Shown here: positions 17,871-27,447 of the stretch, in pieces | Layout: the number at the start of each line of letters is the position of its first letter | Position numbering within the stretch: the first letter of the stretch is position 1 | Assembly: GCF_000482845.1 (NCBI RefSeq) | Contig: NZ_AXWV01000040.1 | Location: 1-38,285 of the forward strand | Direction of reading: 5' to 3' | Source: Anaerobiospirillum succiniciproducens DSM 6400 | GTDB taxonomy: Bacteria; Pseudomonadota; Gammaproteobacteria; Enterobacterales; Succinivibrionaceae | Length of the DNA: 38,285 bases | Program-made: the position numbers and the translations under genes | The notes under the pieces: generated by a model | What the model was told of the DNA's origin: nothing | What the model saw: the letters and a program-made list of their open reading frames with translations, nothing else | The model's database searches: none

Positions 17871-18169
17871 TACTGCCAAATTCATCTCAAAATGGCGTAT
17901 CATAGGCACTTGTAAAAATTCTGCCTTAAACGAGTAGTTCCATAGTTTTTATTAGCTAGGACTAACGTTTGAGATCGAGTTTTTGCAGCTACTTAGTTCC
18001 ATGCGAACTTTTTCTCTTATGTATAGTGCTGATATATAAATTGAGCTCGTGTGCGAGAGTTTATTGTTCGTCTTCAAGATCTAGGGTTTACGGATCTTCT
18101 TTGTAGTCTGCAGATTGCTTTAACGCCGACTTATCTACTTTATAGTCAACAAGCGTTTGGAGAGGCAGC

Positions 18170-18300
18170 CATGCTTAACTTAAGTCCCTAAGCATGACTC
18201 GATACATGAACACACCAACTAGCACCTTTATCATCTCTTGATAAGTGTGCATATTGGATTGAGAGTCATAAAGTCTTTAAGAGAGTCAAAAGACTTTATG
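18170..18300. other. Two strong inverted repeats upstream of flrA
   Basis: At 18170-18196, CATGCTTA and TAAGCATG form 8-bp arms with an 11-base loop. At 18267-18300, CATAAAGTCTTT and AAAGACTTTATG form a perfect 12-bp stem with a 10-base loop. Neither is followed by a T tract. They could be leader structures of flrA, operators, or part of a small RNA; none was recognised. Confidence 0.4.
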
Positions 18301-18525
18301 GCCCTTTGTAATAAGGCAGATAACTCGTATTGAGCTTTGGACTATTGTGTATAGATCTCATCATTTGATCTGGCAAATTAGTGCCTCTTTTTTTTGAGAT
18401 CTTAACGATTGTAGCCGACTTTAAAGTAAGTGCTTTTAGATGCCATATCCTTTTTAACCCTGTGATATGACTTATTTGTCCACTACTTTGGTCGCTTCAT
18501 TTAGTGCCTAACATAAGGCGGGAAT

Positions 18526-20076
18526 ATGCAGTTTTCAGGCAACGTTCTTATCATCGAGCATAACCAAGATAAGCGTCAGGCTTTAGAAACTATCTTCAGT
18601 TTCCTCGGTGCAGCAACTCAAACAGGTGAAGTCGAAGACTGTCTGTCTTACCTCGACTCATCCTCTGAGTCTGTGGATGCATGTATCTTAGGTGATTTAG
18701 ATGGCAAGGCTACTATTAGCCGCATCATACCTAAGTACAACCGTACTGCTTTCATCATTTGCGATGCTGAGTTCGTCCCAACTGGTAAGGAAGACGCAAA
18801 CTACATTGGTCGTCTTACCGAAGAACCTACCTATGATGAATTAGTTCAGCTGCTGCACTATAGCCAGTCATTTAAGACCATGAGCCGTCTGTCAGGCCGC
18901 TCCGATGGTCGTCGTGGCGCTCTCATTAAGCGACTGGTTGGTCGTGGCGATGCTATCTGTCTTGTTCGTCGTCTCATTGAACAAGTAGCGCCTACTGATG
19001 CCAACGTTCTGATTTTAGGTGAGTCAGGTACTGGTAAAGAAGTAGTTGCTCGTGCAATTCACGACATGTCAAACCGCTCTAAGAAGCCTTTCGTACCTGT
19101 AAACTGCGGTGCGATTCCAGGCGAGCTCTTAGAGTCTGAGTTATTTGGTCACGAGAAAGGCGCATTTACTGGTGCATTTGCTACTCGTGAAGGTCGTTTC
19201 GAGCTTGCTGAGGGTGGTACGCTTTTCTTAGACGAAATTGGTGATATGCCGTTTGCTATGCAGGTAAAGCTGCTGCGTGTACTTCAAGAACGCAAGTTTA
19301 CCCGTGTAGGCTCTAACAAGATCATCAATGCCAACGTACGTGTTATTGCAGCTACTCACCAAAACTTAGAGACCATGGTTGAAGAGAAGCGTTTCCGTCA
19401 GGACTTGTTCTATCGACTGAACGTTTTCCCAATTGAAACTCCACCTCTGCGTGAGCGTACTGACGACATTCCAATTCTTATCCAAGAATTAGTTAACCGT
19501 CATGGCAAGGAGCAGCACACCACTATTCGTTTCACTCAACGCGCTATGCTTACCTTAATGCAGGACGAGTGGAAAGGTAATGTGCGTGAGCTGTCCAATT
19601 TAGTTGAGCGCTTGCTGATTCTCCATCCAAATGAAGTAATCGATATTAGCGATCTCCCAGCCAAGTATCGTGGCGATCAAATCCAGGATGATCCAGTAGC
19701 TGAGCGTGAGGCTCTGCTTGAGGCATTTACTTGCACTGACGAATTTGACAGCGTTGATGATAATTTCGACATGGACTTCGACGAGTCCTTAGTTGCAAGT
19801 GACTTAGATAGTGAGCAAGCTGCGCAAAAGCGTGCTGAGCTCCCTGATCTGCCAGTTATTCGTGATGAAGAGGACATGGCTCAGGCCTTCATTCCTCGCT
19901 TAAGCTCTGATGGTGTCAACCTCAAGGATATGATCATGGACATCGAGATCTCCATGATTAAACAAGCCTTAGAGCAAACCAATGGCGTAGTGGCTAAAGC
20001 AGCAGAGACCTTAGGCCTCCGTCGAACCACTCTCATTGAAAAGATGAAGAAATACGGCATCAGCGCCCAGGCTTAA
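18526..20076 (+). CDS. flrA: Sigma-54-dependent flagellar master regulator FlrA/FleQ
   Basis: Activates class II flagellar promoters with sigma-54 RNA polymerase. Residues 1-115 are a FleQ-type receiver-like domain ([14 protein letters not shown] at the start) that in this family is not phosphorylated. The AAA+ domain spans about 133-375, with Walker A GESGTGK (165-171), the sigma-54-contacting GAFTGA (212-217), Walker B LFLDE (233-237) and [15 protein letters not shown] Fis-type helix-turn-helix ends the protein (about 480-512, [20 protein letters not shown]). An acidic linker at about 395-445, rich in Asp and Glu, makes it longer (516) than most homologues. AGGCGGG precedes the ATG. The likely target visible here is the flgJ promoter. 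The first unit of a 20-bp repeat overlaps its last codons. Confidence 0.92.
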   Translation: MQFSGNVLIIEHNQDKRQALETIFSFLGAATQTGEVEDCLSYLDSSSESVDACILGDLDGKATISRIIPKYNRTAFIICDAEFVPTGKEDANYIGRLTEEPTYDELVQLLHYSQSFKTMSRLSGRSDGRRGALIKRLVGRGDAICLVRRLIEQVAPTDANVLILGESGTGKEVVARAIHDMSNRSKKPFVPVNCGAIPGELLESELFGHEKGAFTGAFATREGRFELAEGGTLFLDEIGDMPFAMQVKLLRVLQERKFTRVGSNKIINANVRVIAATHQNLETMVEEKRFRQDLFYRLNVFPIETPPLRERTDDIPILIQELVNRHGKEQHTTIRFTQRAMLTLMQDEWKGNVRELSNLVERLLILHPNEVIDISDLPAKYRGDQIQDDPVAEREALLEAFTCTDEFDSVDDNFDMDFDESLVASDLDSEQAAQKRAELPDLPVIRDEEDMAQAFIPRLSSDGVNLKDMIMDIEISMIKQALEQTNGVVAKAAETLGLRRTTLIEKMKKYGISAQA

Positions 20077-20140
20077 TATGTACATGCCAGGTTTAATATG
20101 TACATGCCTGGCTTAATAAGCACATGCCAGGTTTAATATG
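20061..20140. repeat. 20-bp tandem repeat overlapping the flrA stop
   Basis: Four units end in TTAATATG-like words (20061-20080, 20081-20100, 20101-20120, 20121-20140), with a core of CATGCCAGGTTTAATATG. The first unit contains the last four flrA codons and its TAA, so the array appears to have grown from the 3' end of the gene. A GGCCG/CGGCC stem-loop follows at about 20150-20185. Confidence 0.85.
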
Positions 20141-20217
20141 CACTTCATGCGGCCGTAATTGCGATTTAATTGTCGCTGCGGCCATTAAATGCACAGACTC
20201 ATTGCACTACTGCATAA

Positions 20218-21276
<1,059 letters not shown>

Positions 21277-21296
21277 TTTAGACGCCTTGTTCTTAT

Positions 21297-21329
21297 AAAG
21301 GGTCAGCATCCTAGATGCGGGCCCTTTTT
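21297..21329 (+). terminator. Intrinsic terminator of pseB
   Basis: AAAGGGTC-A-GCATC and GATGC-G-GGCCCTTT pair around CTA with one mismatch and one wobble, ending in TTTTT. It separates pseB from pseC. Confidence 0.8.
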
Positions 21330-21549
21330 ACTTTTGTACGACCGCATTTTCAGCACTAATAATCTTCCATAGCGCTAAAAGCAAATCTCTTAATGCAATG
21401 TGATTATTACGTGGCAACAGTGCTAGACACTTTGCTTTGTGGTCACACCACCCTTTATCTGCGCGTACAAGCGATCAGAATTTGTCTCATTGCTTATATG
21501 CGTACAAGCTATGTACTACTAGTATCAAAGCTGACTTCTAGGAGAGTCT

Positions 21550-22704
21550 ATGATCCCTTACAGCACCCAATGCATCAATGATGAGGACATCAAGGCTGTT
21601 GAACGCGTCTTATGCTCTGACTTTTTAACTTGCGGCCCAAAGGTTGCCGAGTTTGAAGATAGTCTGTGCAACTACACTGACTCAGACTATGCTATTGCCA
21701 CCTCAAGTGCTACTGCAGCTTTGCACGTTACCATGATGGCTATGGACGTTGGTCCTGAAGATGAAGTATGGGTATCTGCCATCAGCTTTGCCGCTTCAGC
21801 TAACTGCGCCCGCTACTGTGGTGCTACTGTACGTTTTATCGATGTAGATAAGCACACTGGCAATCTTGACGTAAACAAGTTAGCTCAGATGCTCAAAGAT
21901 GCAGAGCAAAACAAGAAGCCACTACCAAAGGTTGTAGTTGCAGTGCACCTCTCAGGCCGTCCTTGTGAGTTACGTGCTCTGCAAAACCTTAAGCAGCGTT
22001 ATGACTTCTACTTAGTTGAAGATGCCTCCCATGCAATTGGTGCAACCTATGAGGGCAACATCATTGGTAAGGCCATCTTCTCTGATGCAGTTATCTTCTC
22101 TTTCCATCCAGTTAAGATCATCACCACTGCAGAAGGTGGCGCGGTTTTAACTGACAATCGCAAAATTGCTGAGCGCGTACGCTTACTCCATGCTCATGGT
22201 ATCACTCACGATACTGCACTCATGGAGCGACCAAATATGCCAGCTTGGTACTATGAGCAAATTGATCTTGGCTACAACTACCGTATGTCAGATCTGCAAG
22301 CTGCTCTTGGTGTATCACAGCTTGCTCGCATCGACAGCTTCCTTGCTAAGCGTCGTCAATTAGCTAAGGACTATGAAGAATTACTCGACAAGTCCATCAT
22401 TACTCTACCTGTTGCTGATACTGAGGGTTACGAGAGCTCTTGGCACTTATATCAGGTACAAGTACCTCACCGTGATGAGATCTACAATACCCTCCGCTCA
22501 AAGGGTGTAGGCGCACAGATTCACTATCTGCCAATCTATCGTCATCCTTACTATCAAAAGCTCAAGTACAACGAATTACTTGAAGGTGCCGAGTACTTCT
22601 ATCAGCATACCTTAACGATCCCGCTCCATCCTAAGATCAATCGAGTAGATCAGAGCATGATCAGCTCTATCATTGCAGCTGCTTTAGATAAGATTGGCTC
22701 CTAA
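21550..22704 (+). CDS. pseC: UDP-4-keto-sugar aminotransferase PseC
   Basis: Second step of the pseudaminate pathway: PLP-dependent transfer of an amino group to C4 of the PseB product. It is a DegT/DnrJ/EryC1-family fold of 384 residues. ATSSATAALHV lies at 50-60, the PLP-contacting EDASHAIGA at 157-165, the Schiff-base Lys189 in SFHPVKIITTAEGG, and GYNYRMSDLQAALG, typical of this family. The C terminus has the LPIYRHPYYQ stretch seen in PseC proteins. AGGAG precedes the ATG. The 273-base gap from pseB holds a terminator, so the gene probably has its own promoter. Confidence 0.93.
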   Translation: MIPYSTQCINDEDIKAVERVLCSDFLTCGPKVAEFEDSLCNYTDSDYAIATSSATAALHVTMMAMDVGPEDEVWVSAISFAASANCARYCGATVRFIDVDKHTGNLDVNKLAQMLKDAEQNKKPLPKVVVAVHLSGRPCELRALQNLKQRYDFYLVEDASHAIGATYEGNIIGKAIFSDAVIFSFHPVKIITTAEGGAVLTDNRKIAERVRLLHAHGITHDTALMERPNMPAWYYEQIDLGYNYRMSDLQAALGVSQLARIDSFLAKRRQLAKDYEELLDKSIITLPVADTEGYESSWHLYQVQVPHRDEIYNTLRSKGVGAQIHYLPIYRHPYYQKLKYNELLEGAEYFYQHTLTIPLHPKINRVDQSMISSIIAAALDKIGS

Positions 22705-22733
22705 AAAAGCTTAGGCATTCAAAAACTTGTTAG

Positions 22734-22757
22734 GCCCTAGATCTAATCTAGGGCTTT
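22734..22757 (+). terminator. Probable terminator of pseC
   Basis: GCCCTAGAT-CTA-ATCTAGGGC followed by TTTGTGTATTT. The stem is strong but the T tract is interrupted. Confidence 0.6.
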
Positions 22758-22889
22758 GTGTATTTATGCCCTATTAGATCTAGGCACATTGATTACTAGT
22801 TCTTATGATCTGGCAGTATTCTCATAGTGATTAAGAACTAGAAATTGTCTGCGCTTAGGCGTATGACGTGAGTCGTTAAGGTTGACCTT

Positions 22890-23627
22890 ATGGATAAGAA
22901 ATTACTTGCAGTTATTCCAGCACGTGGTGGTTCAAAGCGTATTCCACATAAGAACATCAAAGATTTCTTAGGTAAGCCACTTATTGCCTATACCATTGAG
23001 GCGGCAAAAGAGTCTGGCATCTTTACTGACATCATTGTCTCTACTGATGATGAGGCAATAGCATCAGTTGCTCGTGAGTATGGTGCCTCTGTGCCTTTCT
23101 TACGTGATGCGGTGCTGTCCAATGATTTTACTGGCACCGGTCCTGTTGCTAGTGATGCCTATCTCAAGATGAAAGCCCAAGGCAAAGACTATGATGCTAT
23201 TTGCACTATCTACGCTACTGCACCTTTACTAACAGCTAAGCATTTAAAAGAGGCCTATGAGATCTTCAATAAAGCTCATGTCGACTACCTCTTCTCATGC
23301 TGCGAGTTCCCTTTCCCATTCCAACGAGGCTTTTACAAAACTGAAGACGGTGCTCCTGATCCAGTTATGCCTGAGTGCATCCCAATGCGCTCTCAGGATT
23401 TGCCTAAGGCCTACCAAGACGCTGGTCAGTTCTATTTTAAGTCTATTGAGTACACCTTGTATGAAGGCCTAGACGAAGCTGAGCGTGCTAAGCGCGATCC
23501 TTACAAAGACTTTGTCTGCCGTCTGTACGAAATGCCTCGCTACCGTGTTATTGATATCGACACTCCAGAGGATTGGGAATACGCCCTGATCCTGGCTGAG
23601 GCTATTAAGAAGCTCAATTACGACTAA
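22890..23627 (+). CDS. pseF: Pseudaminic acid cytidylyltransferase PseF
   Basis: Activates pseudaminic acid with CTP, the last step of the pathway. The N-terminal nucleotide-binding motif is VIPARGGSKRIPHKN (8-22), as in CMP-sialate synthetases. It is followed by VSTDDEAIA (50-58) and, near residue 170, QDAGQFYF, a stretch characteristic of PseF. It has 245 residues, close to the roughly 230 of Campylobacter PseF. TAAGG lies eight bases before the ATG. It sits between pseC and pseG; pseH and pseI, needed between PseG and PseF in the pathway, are not in the window. Confidence 0.92.
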   Translation: MDKKLLAVIPARGGSKRIPHKNIKDFLGKPLIAYTIEAAKESGIFTDIIVSTDDEAIASVAREYGASVPFLRDAVLSNDFTGTGPVASDAYLKMKAQGKDYDAICTIYATAPLLTAKHLKEAYEIFNKAHVDYLFSCCEFPFPFQRGFYKTEDGAPDPVMPECIPMRSQDLPKAYQDAGQFYFKSIEYTLYEGLDEAERAKRDPYKDFVCRLYEMPRYRVIDIDTPEDWEYALILAEAIKKLNYD

Positions 23628-23777
23628 ATAGTCATTACCTATCATTCAAGCGCCCGCACTAGAGCAAATTACTATCTGTAGCAATGATTACTCTTGCTCT
23701 GGCAGGTGCTGATATCGCGCCAAAACTTAGACTTCACCCTACTCTTGCACATTAGTTTTTTTAGGAGATCCATTTGT

Positions 23778-24995
23778 ATGGAGAGAGATACATTGCCCGT
23801 CATTGGCGTTATCTTACGTGCTAACTCCTCAATTGGAACTGGCCATCTCATGCGTATTCGCAGCCTCTTACCAAAGATCAAGAGTAAGGCCTATCTACGT
23901 CTGTACGTCTATGCTTTTGATAAAGCACTCTTACCTATGTGTAATGATTATGACGAGGTGCTGGAGTTTAAGTGCAAAGAAGACATCTTTAGCTATCTAG
24001 CTGAATCTTATACCGGCGCATCTGCAGCAACGATTCATCCAGACTACCTTATTGGCAAGAGTAACATTGGCAACTTGCCTAAGGTAGTGATCATTGATGA
24101 TTATGCAATTGATAGCTCGCTTGAGTCATTGCTTTATGAGCACTGCAAGATCTTTGTAGTTGATGATCTCTATGATAGACCTCATCAATGCCATATGCTC
24201 TTAGATCAGACTTTAATCACTCATGAAAGTGAGTATCAAAAGCTGTGCAATAGCGACTGTGAGCTTTTGCTTGGCTCTCAATACTCTTTAACCCAAGAGC
24301 GTTTCTATCCAGAGTTTTACGATCTTAACTATCAAAGCCCATGTACTTGTGGAGCCCATCAGTTACAACTTAACTACCGTGCACTCTTAGGCAAAGATGC
24401 ATCATCGCTTTCATCGCTTGCTAAACACTGCAGCTGTTCTGATGGTCAGGCGCTTCCTTTTGAGCGTATCTTCATTAGCTTTGGTGGTGCTGATCCTGTT
24501 AGTGCCTGTTTACATCTTACTGACACTATCATCAAAAGTAAGCTCTACGAACAATACTGCTTTACCCTGCTTGCCGGTGCTGCCAATAAAGACTATGACA
24601 CCATAGTGGAGCGTGTACGCGTAGGCATACCTAAGCAATATCAACAACACTTTATACTGCTGCACCATTGCTCTGATGTTGCTGATTTACTTTTTAAGCA
24701 CGATGCGGCTATTGGCGCTTATGGCGGCATGTTCCGTGAACGTATTGCCTCAGCTATTCCAACAGCTGGAGTTATGATTGCTGACAATCAAAAAGGTGCT
24801 GATGTCGTAGTCGAACAAAATGATATTGGCCTAACCCTGAGCCTTGATGAGCTCAACGATATTAGAGCCGTATCTAAGGCACTCAAAAAGCTCTCTAGCC
24901 GCTCTCAAGAGTTCACTAACAACTGCCTTAAAATCTACGATGGCAAAGGACTTAAGCGCATTGAAGAGAAAGTCCTCTCCTTACTTAACACTTAG
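23778..24995 (+). CDS. pseG: UDP-sugar hydrolase PseG with an internal insertion
   Basis: Removes UDP from the diacetamido-trideoxy-altropyranose intermediate of pseudaminate synthesis. Like other PseG proteins it is a GT-B-like glycosyl-nucleotidase. The glycine-rich GTGHLMR (21-26) contains the probable catalytic His23. VIIDDYA (104-110) and VVDDLYDRPHQCHMLLDQT (127-145) match the family, and the C-terminal domain has ISFGGADP (233-240). The start is the ATG of MERDTLPV, preceded by GGAG; an ATG 84 bases upstream adds a peptide unlike the family. At 405 residues it is far longer than Campylobacter PseG (about 274). Part of the excess is a Cys-containing segment at about 184-226 (CTCG and CSCSDG) between the two domains. 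Confidence 0.85.
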   Translation: MERDTLPVIGVILRANSSIGTGHLMRIRSLLPKIKSKAYLRLYVYAFDKALLPMCNDYDEVLEFKCKEDIFSYLAESYTGASAATIHPDYLIGKSNIGNLPKVVIIDDYAIDSSLESLLYEHCKIFVVDDLYDRPHQCHMLLDQTLITHESEYQKLCNSDCELLLGSQYSLTQERFYPEFYDLNYQSPCTCGAHQLQLNYRALLGKDASSLSSLAKHCSCSDGQALPFERIFISFGGADPVSACLHLTDTIIKSKLYEQYCFTLLAGAANKDYDTIVERVRVGIPKQYQQHFILLHHCSDVADLLFKHDAAIGAYGGMFRERIASAIPTAGVMIADNQKGADVVVEQNDIGLTLSLDELNDIRAVSKALKKLSSRSQEFTNNCLKIYDGKGLKRIEEKVLSLLNT

Positions 24996-25040
24996 CTTAT
25001 CTAGCTAAACTTACTTGTCTTAGCACAAACCAACATAACT

Positions 25041-25180
25041 AATGGGCTTTAGCCGCCCTCATGCATGGCATGAATGGCTATAGGCGTGCCTAGCCATGCG
25101 TAAATGGCTGTAGCCGTCCTGGCTATACGTTAATGGCTATAGGCGTGTTTGGCCATGCGTAAATGGCTTTAGCCTTGTGT
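25041..25180. repeat. 30-bp palindromic tandem repeat overlapping the ung stop
   Basis: AATGGCTNTAG-type units begin at about 25041, 25073, 25103, 25132 and 25162 (periods 32, 30, 29, 30). Each contains ATGGC...GCCAT arms able to form a hairpin. The last unit runs over the TAA and final codons of ung. The array lies between the convergent pseG and ung genes and may act as a set of transcription-stopping or mRNA-protecting hairpins. Confidence 0.85.
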
Positions 25181-25855
25181 GTCCATAGTGAGCGGCAACT
25201 GCCAATTGATAGGCGTCTTGCCGTGGGAGAGCAAATAAGCATTAGCCTGAGAAAAGTGGCGGCAACCAAAGAAACCATTGTAGGCAGAAAGTGGAGATGG
25301 GTGTGCGCTTTCTAAGATGAGGTTATTGTTTCTATCAACGCTCATGCATTTAGCTTTGGCCTTAGCTCCCCACAGAAGATAGACCACATTAGAGCTATGC
25401 TGATTGATGCGTGAGATCACCTCATCGGTAAACACCTCCCAGCCACGTTTAGCATGAGAAAGTGGCTTACTATCTTGAACCGATAAGATAGCATTTAATA
25501 AGAGCACACCTTGCGTTGCCCATGAGGTTAAGCAGCCATGCTGGGGAATCACAAATCCAGGAATGTCAGATTGTAGTTCCTTATAGATATTCTGCAAAGA
25601 TGGTGGGACTTTGATACCTGGCTTCACCGAAAATGACAGTCCCATGGCTTGGCCCATTTGATGATATGGGTCTTGTCCAATAATGACTACCTTAAGATCT
25701 TCAAAGGCTGTGAGCTTAAAGGCATTGAAGATCTCCTTTCTTGGAGGATAGCAAGCAATGCCTGCTTGGACATCAGCATCATATGCATTTAAAGCATTCT
25801 TATAGTAATCAGTCTCTTTAAGATCACCAATAATGTCATGCCAGGTTAATGCCAT
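25169..25855 (-). CDS. ung: Uracil-DNA glycosylase
   Basis: Removes uracil from DNA, starting base-excision repair. It is a family 1 enzyme of 228 residues. The water-activating motif GQDPYH is at 60-65 (Asp62 catalytic), followed by GLSFSV (72-77). The central LLLNAILSV carries the uracil-recognition Asn, and the minor-groove loop is HPSPLSA with its catalytic His. The usual GQAHG after the active site is GQAMG here. AAGGA lies ten bases before the ATG. Its 3' end lies inside the 30-bp repeat array. Confidence 0.96.
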   Translation of the reverse strand: MALTWHDIIGDLKETDYYKNALNAYDADVQAGIACYPPRKEIFNAFKLTAFEDLKVVIIGQDPYHQMGQAMGLSFSVKPGIKVPPSLQNIYKELQSDIPGFVIPQHGCLTSWATQGVLLLNAILSVQDSKPLSHAKRGWEVFTDEVISRINQHSSNVVYLLWGAKAKAKCMSVDRNNNLILESAHPSPLSAYNGFFGCRHFSQANAYLLSHGKTPINWQLPLTMDTQG

Positions 25856-26187
25856 TTAATCGCGTCCTTTTTAATCCATGAGATAGTGCTGTGAGTATTG
25901 CTAGCCGTTTACTGTATTTAGTGCATTGCAGCTATCTTTGCCATGCACTTTGGCTCGTTTAAGACAGGAGCTAGAGCTCTTGTAGAGCTCTTGTGGTGCA
26001 TAGGCAATGTATTTGCTCTGGCAGCTAGCTACGTGGCCATAGCAAAAGATTATACAGATCTTTAGATGAGCTCAGCACAAACAAAAACAGCCTCAAGTTT
26101 TAACCTGAAGCTGTCTTTAATACCTAATACTTAGGCCATGAAGCAAAGCTAGTACTTCTTTGCTTTAAAGATGAAGTATTGTGTTGA
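25856..26187. other. Spacer between eda and ung
   Basis: About 330 bases. It holds the eda terminator and a direct repeat of AGAGCTCTTGT near 25970-25995. Nothing else was recognised. Confidence 0.5.
26080..26114 (-). terminator. Intrinsic terminator of eda
   Basis: On the minus strand ACAGCTTCAGG and CTTGAGGCTGT pair through 11 positions with two wobbles around a 6-base loop, followed by TTTTTGTTTG. Confidence 0.85.
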
Positions 26188-27162
26188 TTACTTCTTCTTA
26201 GGACGCTGGCGTACGTGGAATGCAAAGCCACCAATCTCTTCTTTCATGTAGGCAGTAACCAGATTGCCCTTAGCATCGTACATGAATAGCTCTGGATCGA
26301 ACTCAACACCCTTACGGCTAAGCATAGCTAAAGCACGAGTAAGATCGCGAGTATCAACACAGATGTGACCATTTTGACCTACGAATGGACGCTTCATGAT
26401 CTCAACGAGATTGCCTGAGAAGATAGCAAGTGGGGTCTCGAAACGGCCTGACTCAAAGAGCTCATCGATACGCTTGTGAACAGCGTTAGCATTCTCTTCG
26501 GTACCAGCATTGATACCAACGTGACCAACGGTGAAATCAAATACCTTGTTCATGATCTCACGGCAGGTTGCCTTAACACCTTCCCAATCCTTTTCCTTAA
26601 CTAACTTTGCAGGAGGAACAAAAGAACCACCAACAGCAGCTACATTAGGCAGGTCGAGGTATTCGGTTAAGTTGTGCATACCGATACCGCCAGTTGGTAC
26701 AAACTTGATACCGCTAAATGGAGCAGCAAGATTCTTTAAGGTGTTGATGCCACCATAGGCCTCAGCAGGGAAGAACTTAACAACCTTAAGACCATAGTTC
26801 ATAGCAGCTTCAATATCAGAAGGAGCTACAGTACCAGGGCATACTGGAATTTCGTTCTTAACACACCAGTCAACTACCTTCTCGTTAAAGCCTGGGGTGA
26901 TAATGAACTGACCGCCATTGTCTAAGGTCTCTTTAGCCTGATCAACAGTATGAACGGTACCAGCACCTACCATAATCTCAGGAACTTCAGCTGCAATACG
27001 CTTGATAGACTCAGCACCTGCAGCAGTACGGAAAGTAACCTCGGCAACTGGGATACCGCCTTCAACTAACGCACGAGCTAAAGGTACTGCATCATCAGCA
27101 CTGTCTAAAGTTACGAGTGGAACGATACCGTACTCACTAATGCGCTCAAAAATTTCAGACAT
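26188..27162 (-). CDS. eda: KDPG aldolase fused to a VOC (glyoxalase-like) domain
   Basis: Residues 1-205 are a complete 2-keto-3-deoxy-6-phosphogluconate/4-hydroxy-2-oxoglutarate aldolase. The catalytic Glu41 is in AEVTFRT, followed by VGAGTV (65-70), ITPGF, and the Schiff-base Lys129 in VKFFPAEA, then PTGGI and GGSFVPP. It makes pyruvate and glyceraldehyde-3-phosphate. Residues 211-320 add a second domain with the VOC pattern: VGHVGIN (His214), NLVEIMKRP (Glu254), GHICVDT (His266) and EEIGGFAFHV (Glu309), spaced like the metal ligands of glyoxalase-type proteins. E. coli Eda is only 213 residues. What the extra domain does is unknown. GAGGA precedes the ATG. kdgK, the previous step, lies 285 bases upstream on the same strand. 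Confidence 0.9.
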   Translation of the reverse strand: MSEIFERISEYGIVPLVTLDSADDAVPLARALVEGGIPVAEVTFRTAAGAESIKRIAAEVPEIMVGAGTVHTVDQAKETLDNGGQFIITPGFNEKVVDWCVKNEIPVCPGTVAPSDIEAAMNYGLKVVKFFPAEAYGGINTLKNLAAPFSGIKFVPTGGIGMHNLTEYLDLPNVAAVGGSFVPPAKLVKEKDWEGVKATCREIMNKVFDFTVGHVGINAGTEENANAVHKRIDELFESGRFETPLAIFSGNLVEIMKRPFVGQNGHICVDTRDLTRALAMLSRKGVEFDPELFMYDAKGNLVTAYMKEEIGGFAFHVRQRPKKK

Positions 27163-27447
27163 GATTATTCCTCTGCTGTCTATTCTTAATAACTGCTCCG
27201 TGAGCTAGCAACACGCACAAAACAGCATTGTTCTGCAATCTACCTAAGTTTAATACAACTTTGAGGTCTAGCAACAAAGCAGAATGCAACTATTGGATCA
27301 ATGCAACACAACCATGAGTGTATCACCCCAATTTAAAGCATTGATTAAGCAGTGCTATGAGAGTTTGGTGCAAAATATCTCTCATTAGAGTAGATACACA
27401 CATAAACTTACAGGGTTCTTATTGACTGTGATAAGAAGAATTAATGC

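Larger units (their letters stand above)
16578..18525. other. Divergent spacer between flgJ and flrA
   Basis: Almost 2 kb with no gene recognised. From left to right it holds the flgJ leader hairpin, the sigma-54 promoter, a dense GATC region with a 58-bp tandem array, a TTTTGAC palindrome at 17852, and two strong hairpins 225-355 bases before flrA. The flrA ATG is preceded by AGGCGGG. The only forward frame of note (17382-17564) lies over the repeat array and resembles no protein. Confidence 0.55.

Noticed and set aside
23694..23777. Upstream start for pseG
   Set aside because: A good GGAG precedes the ATG at 23778, and the extra 28 residues are unlike PseG.
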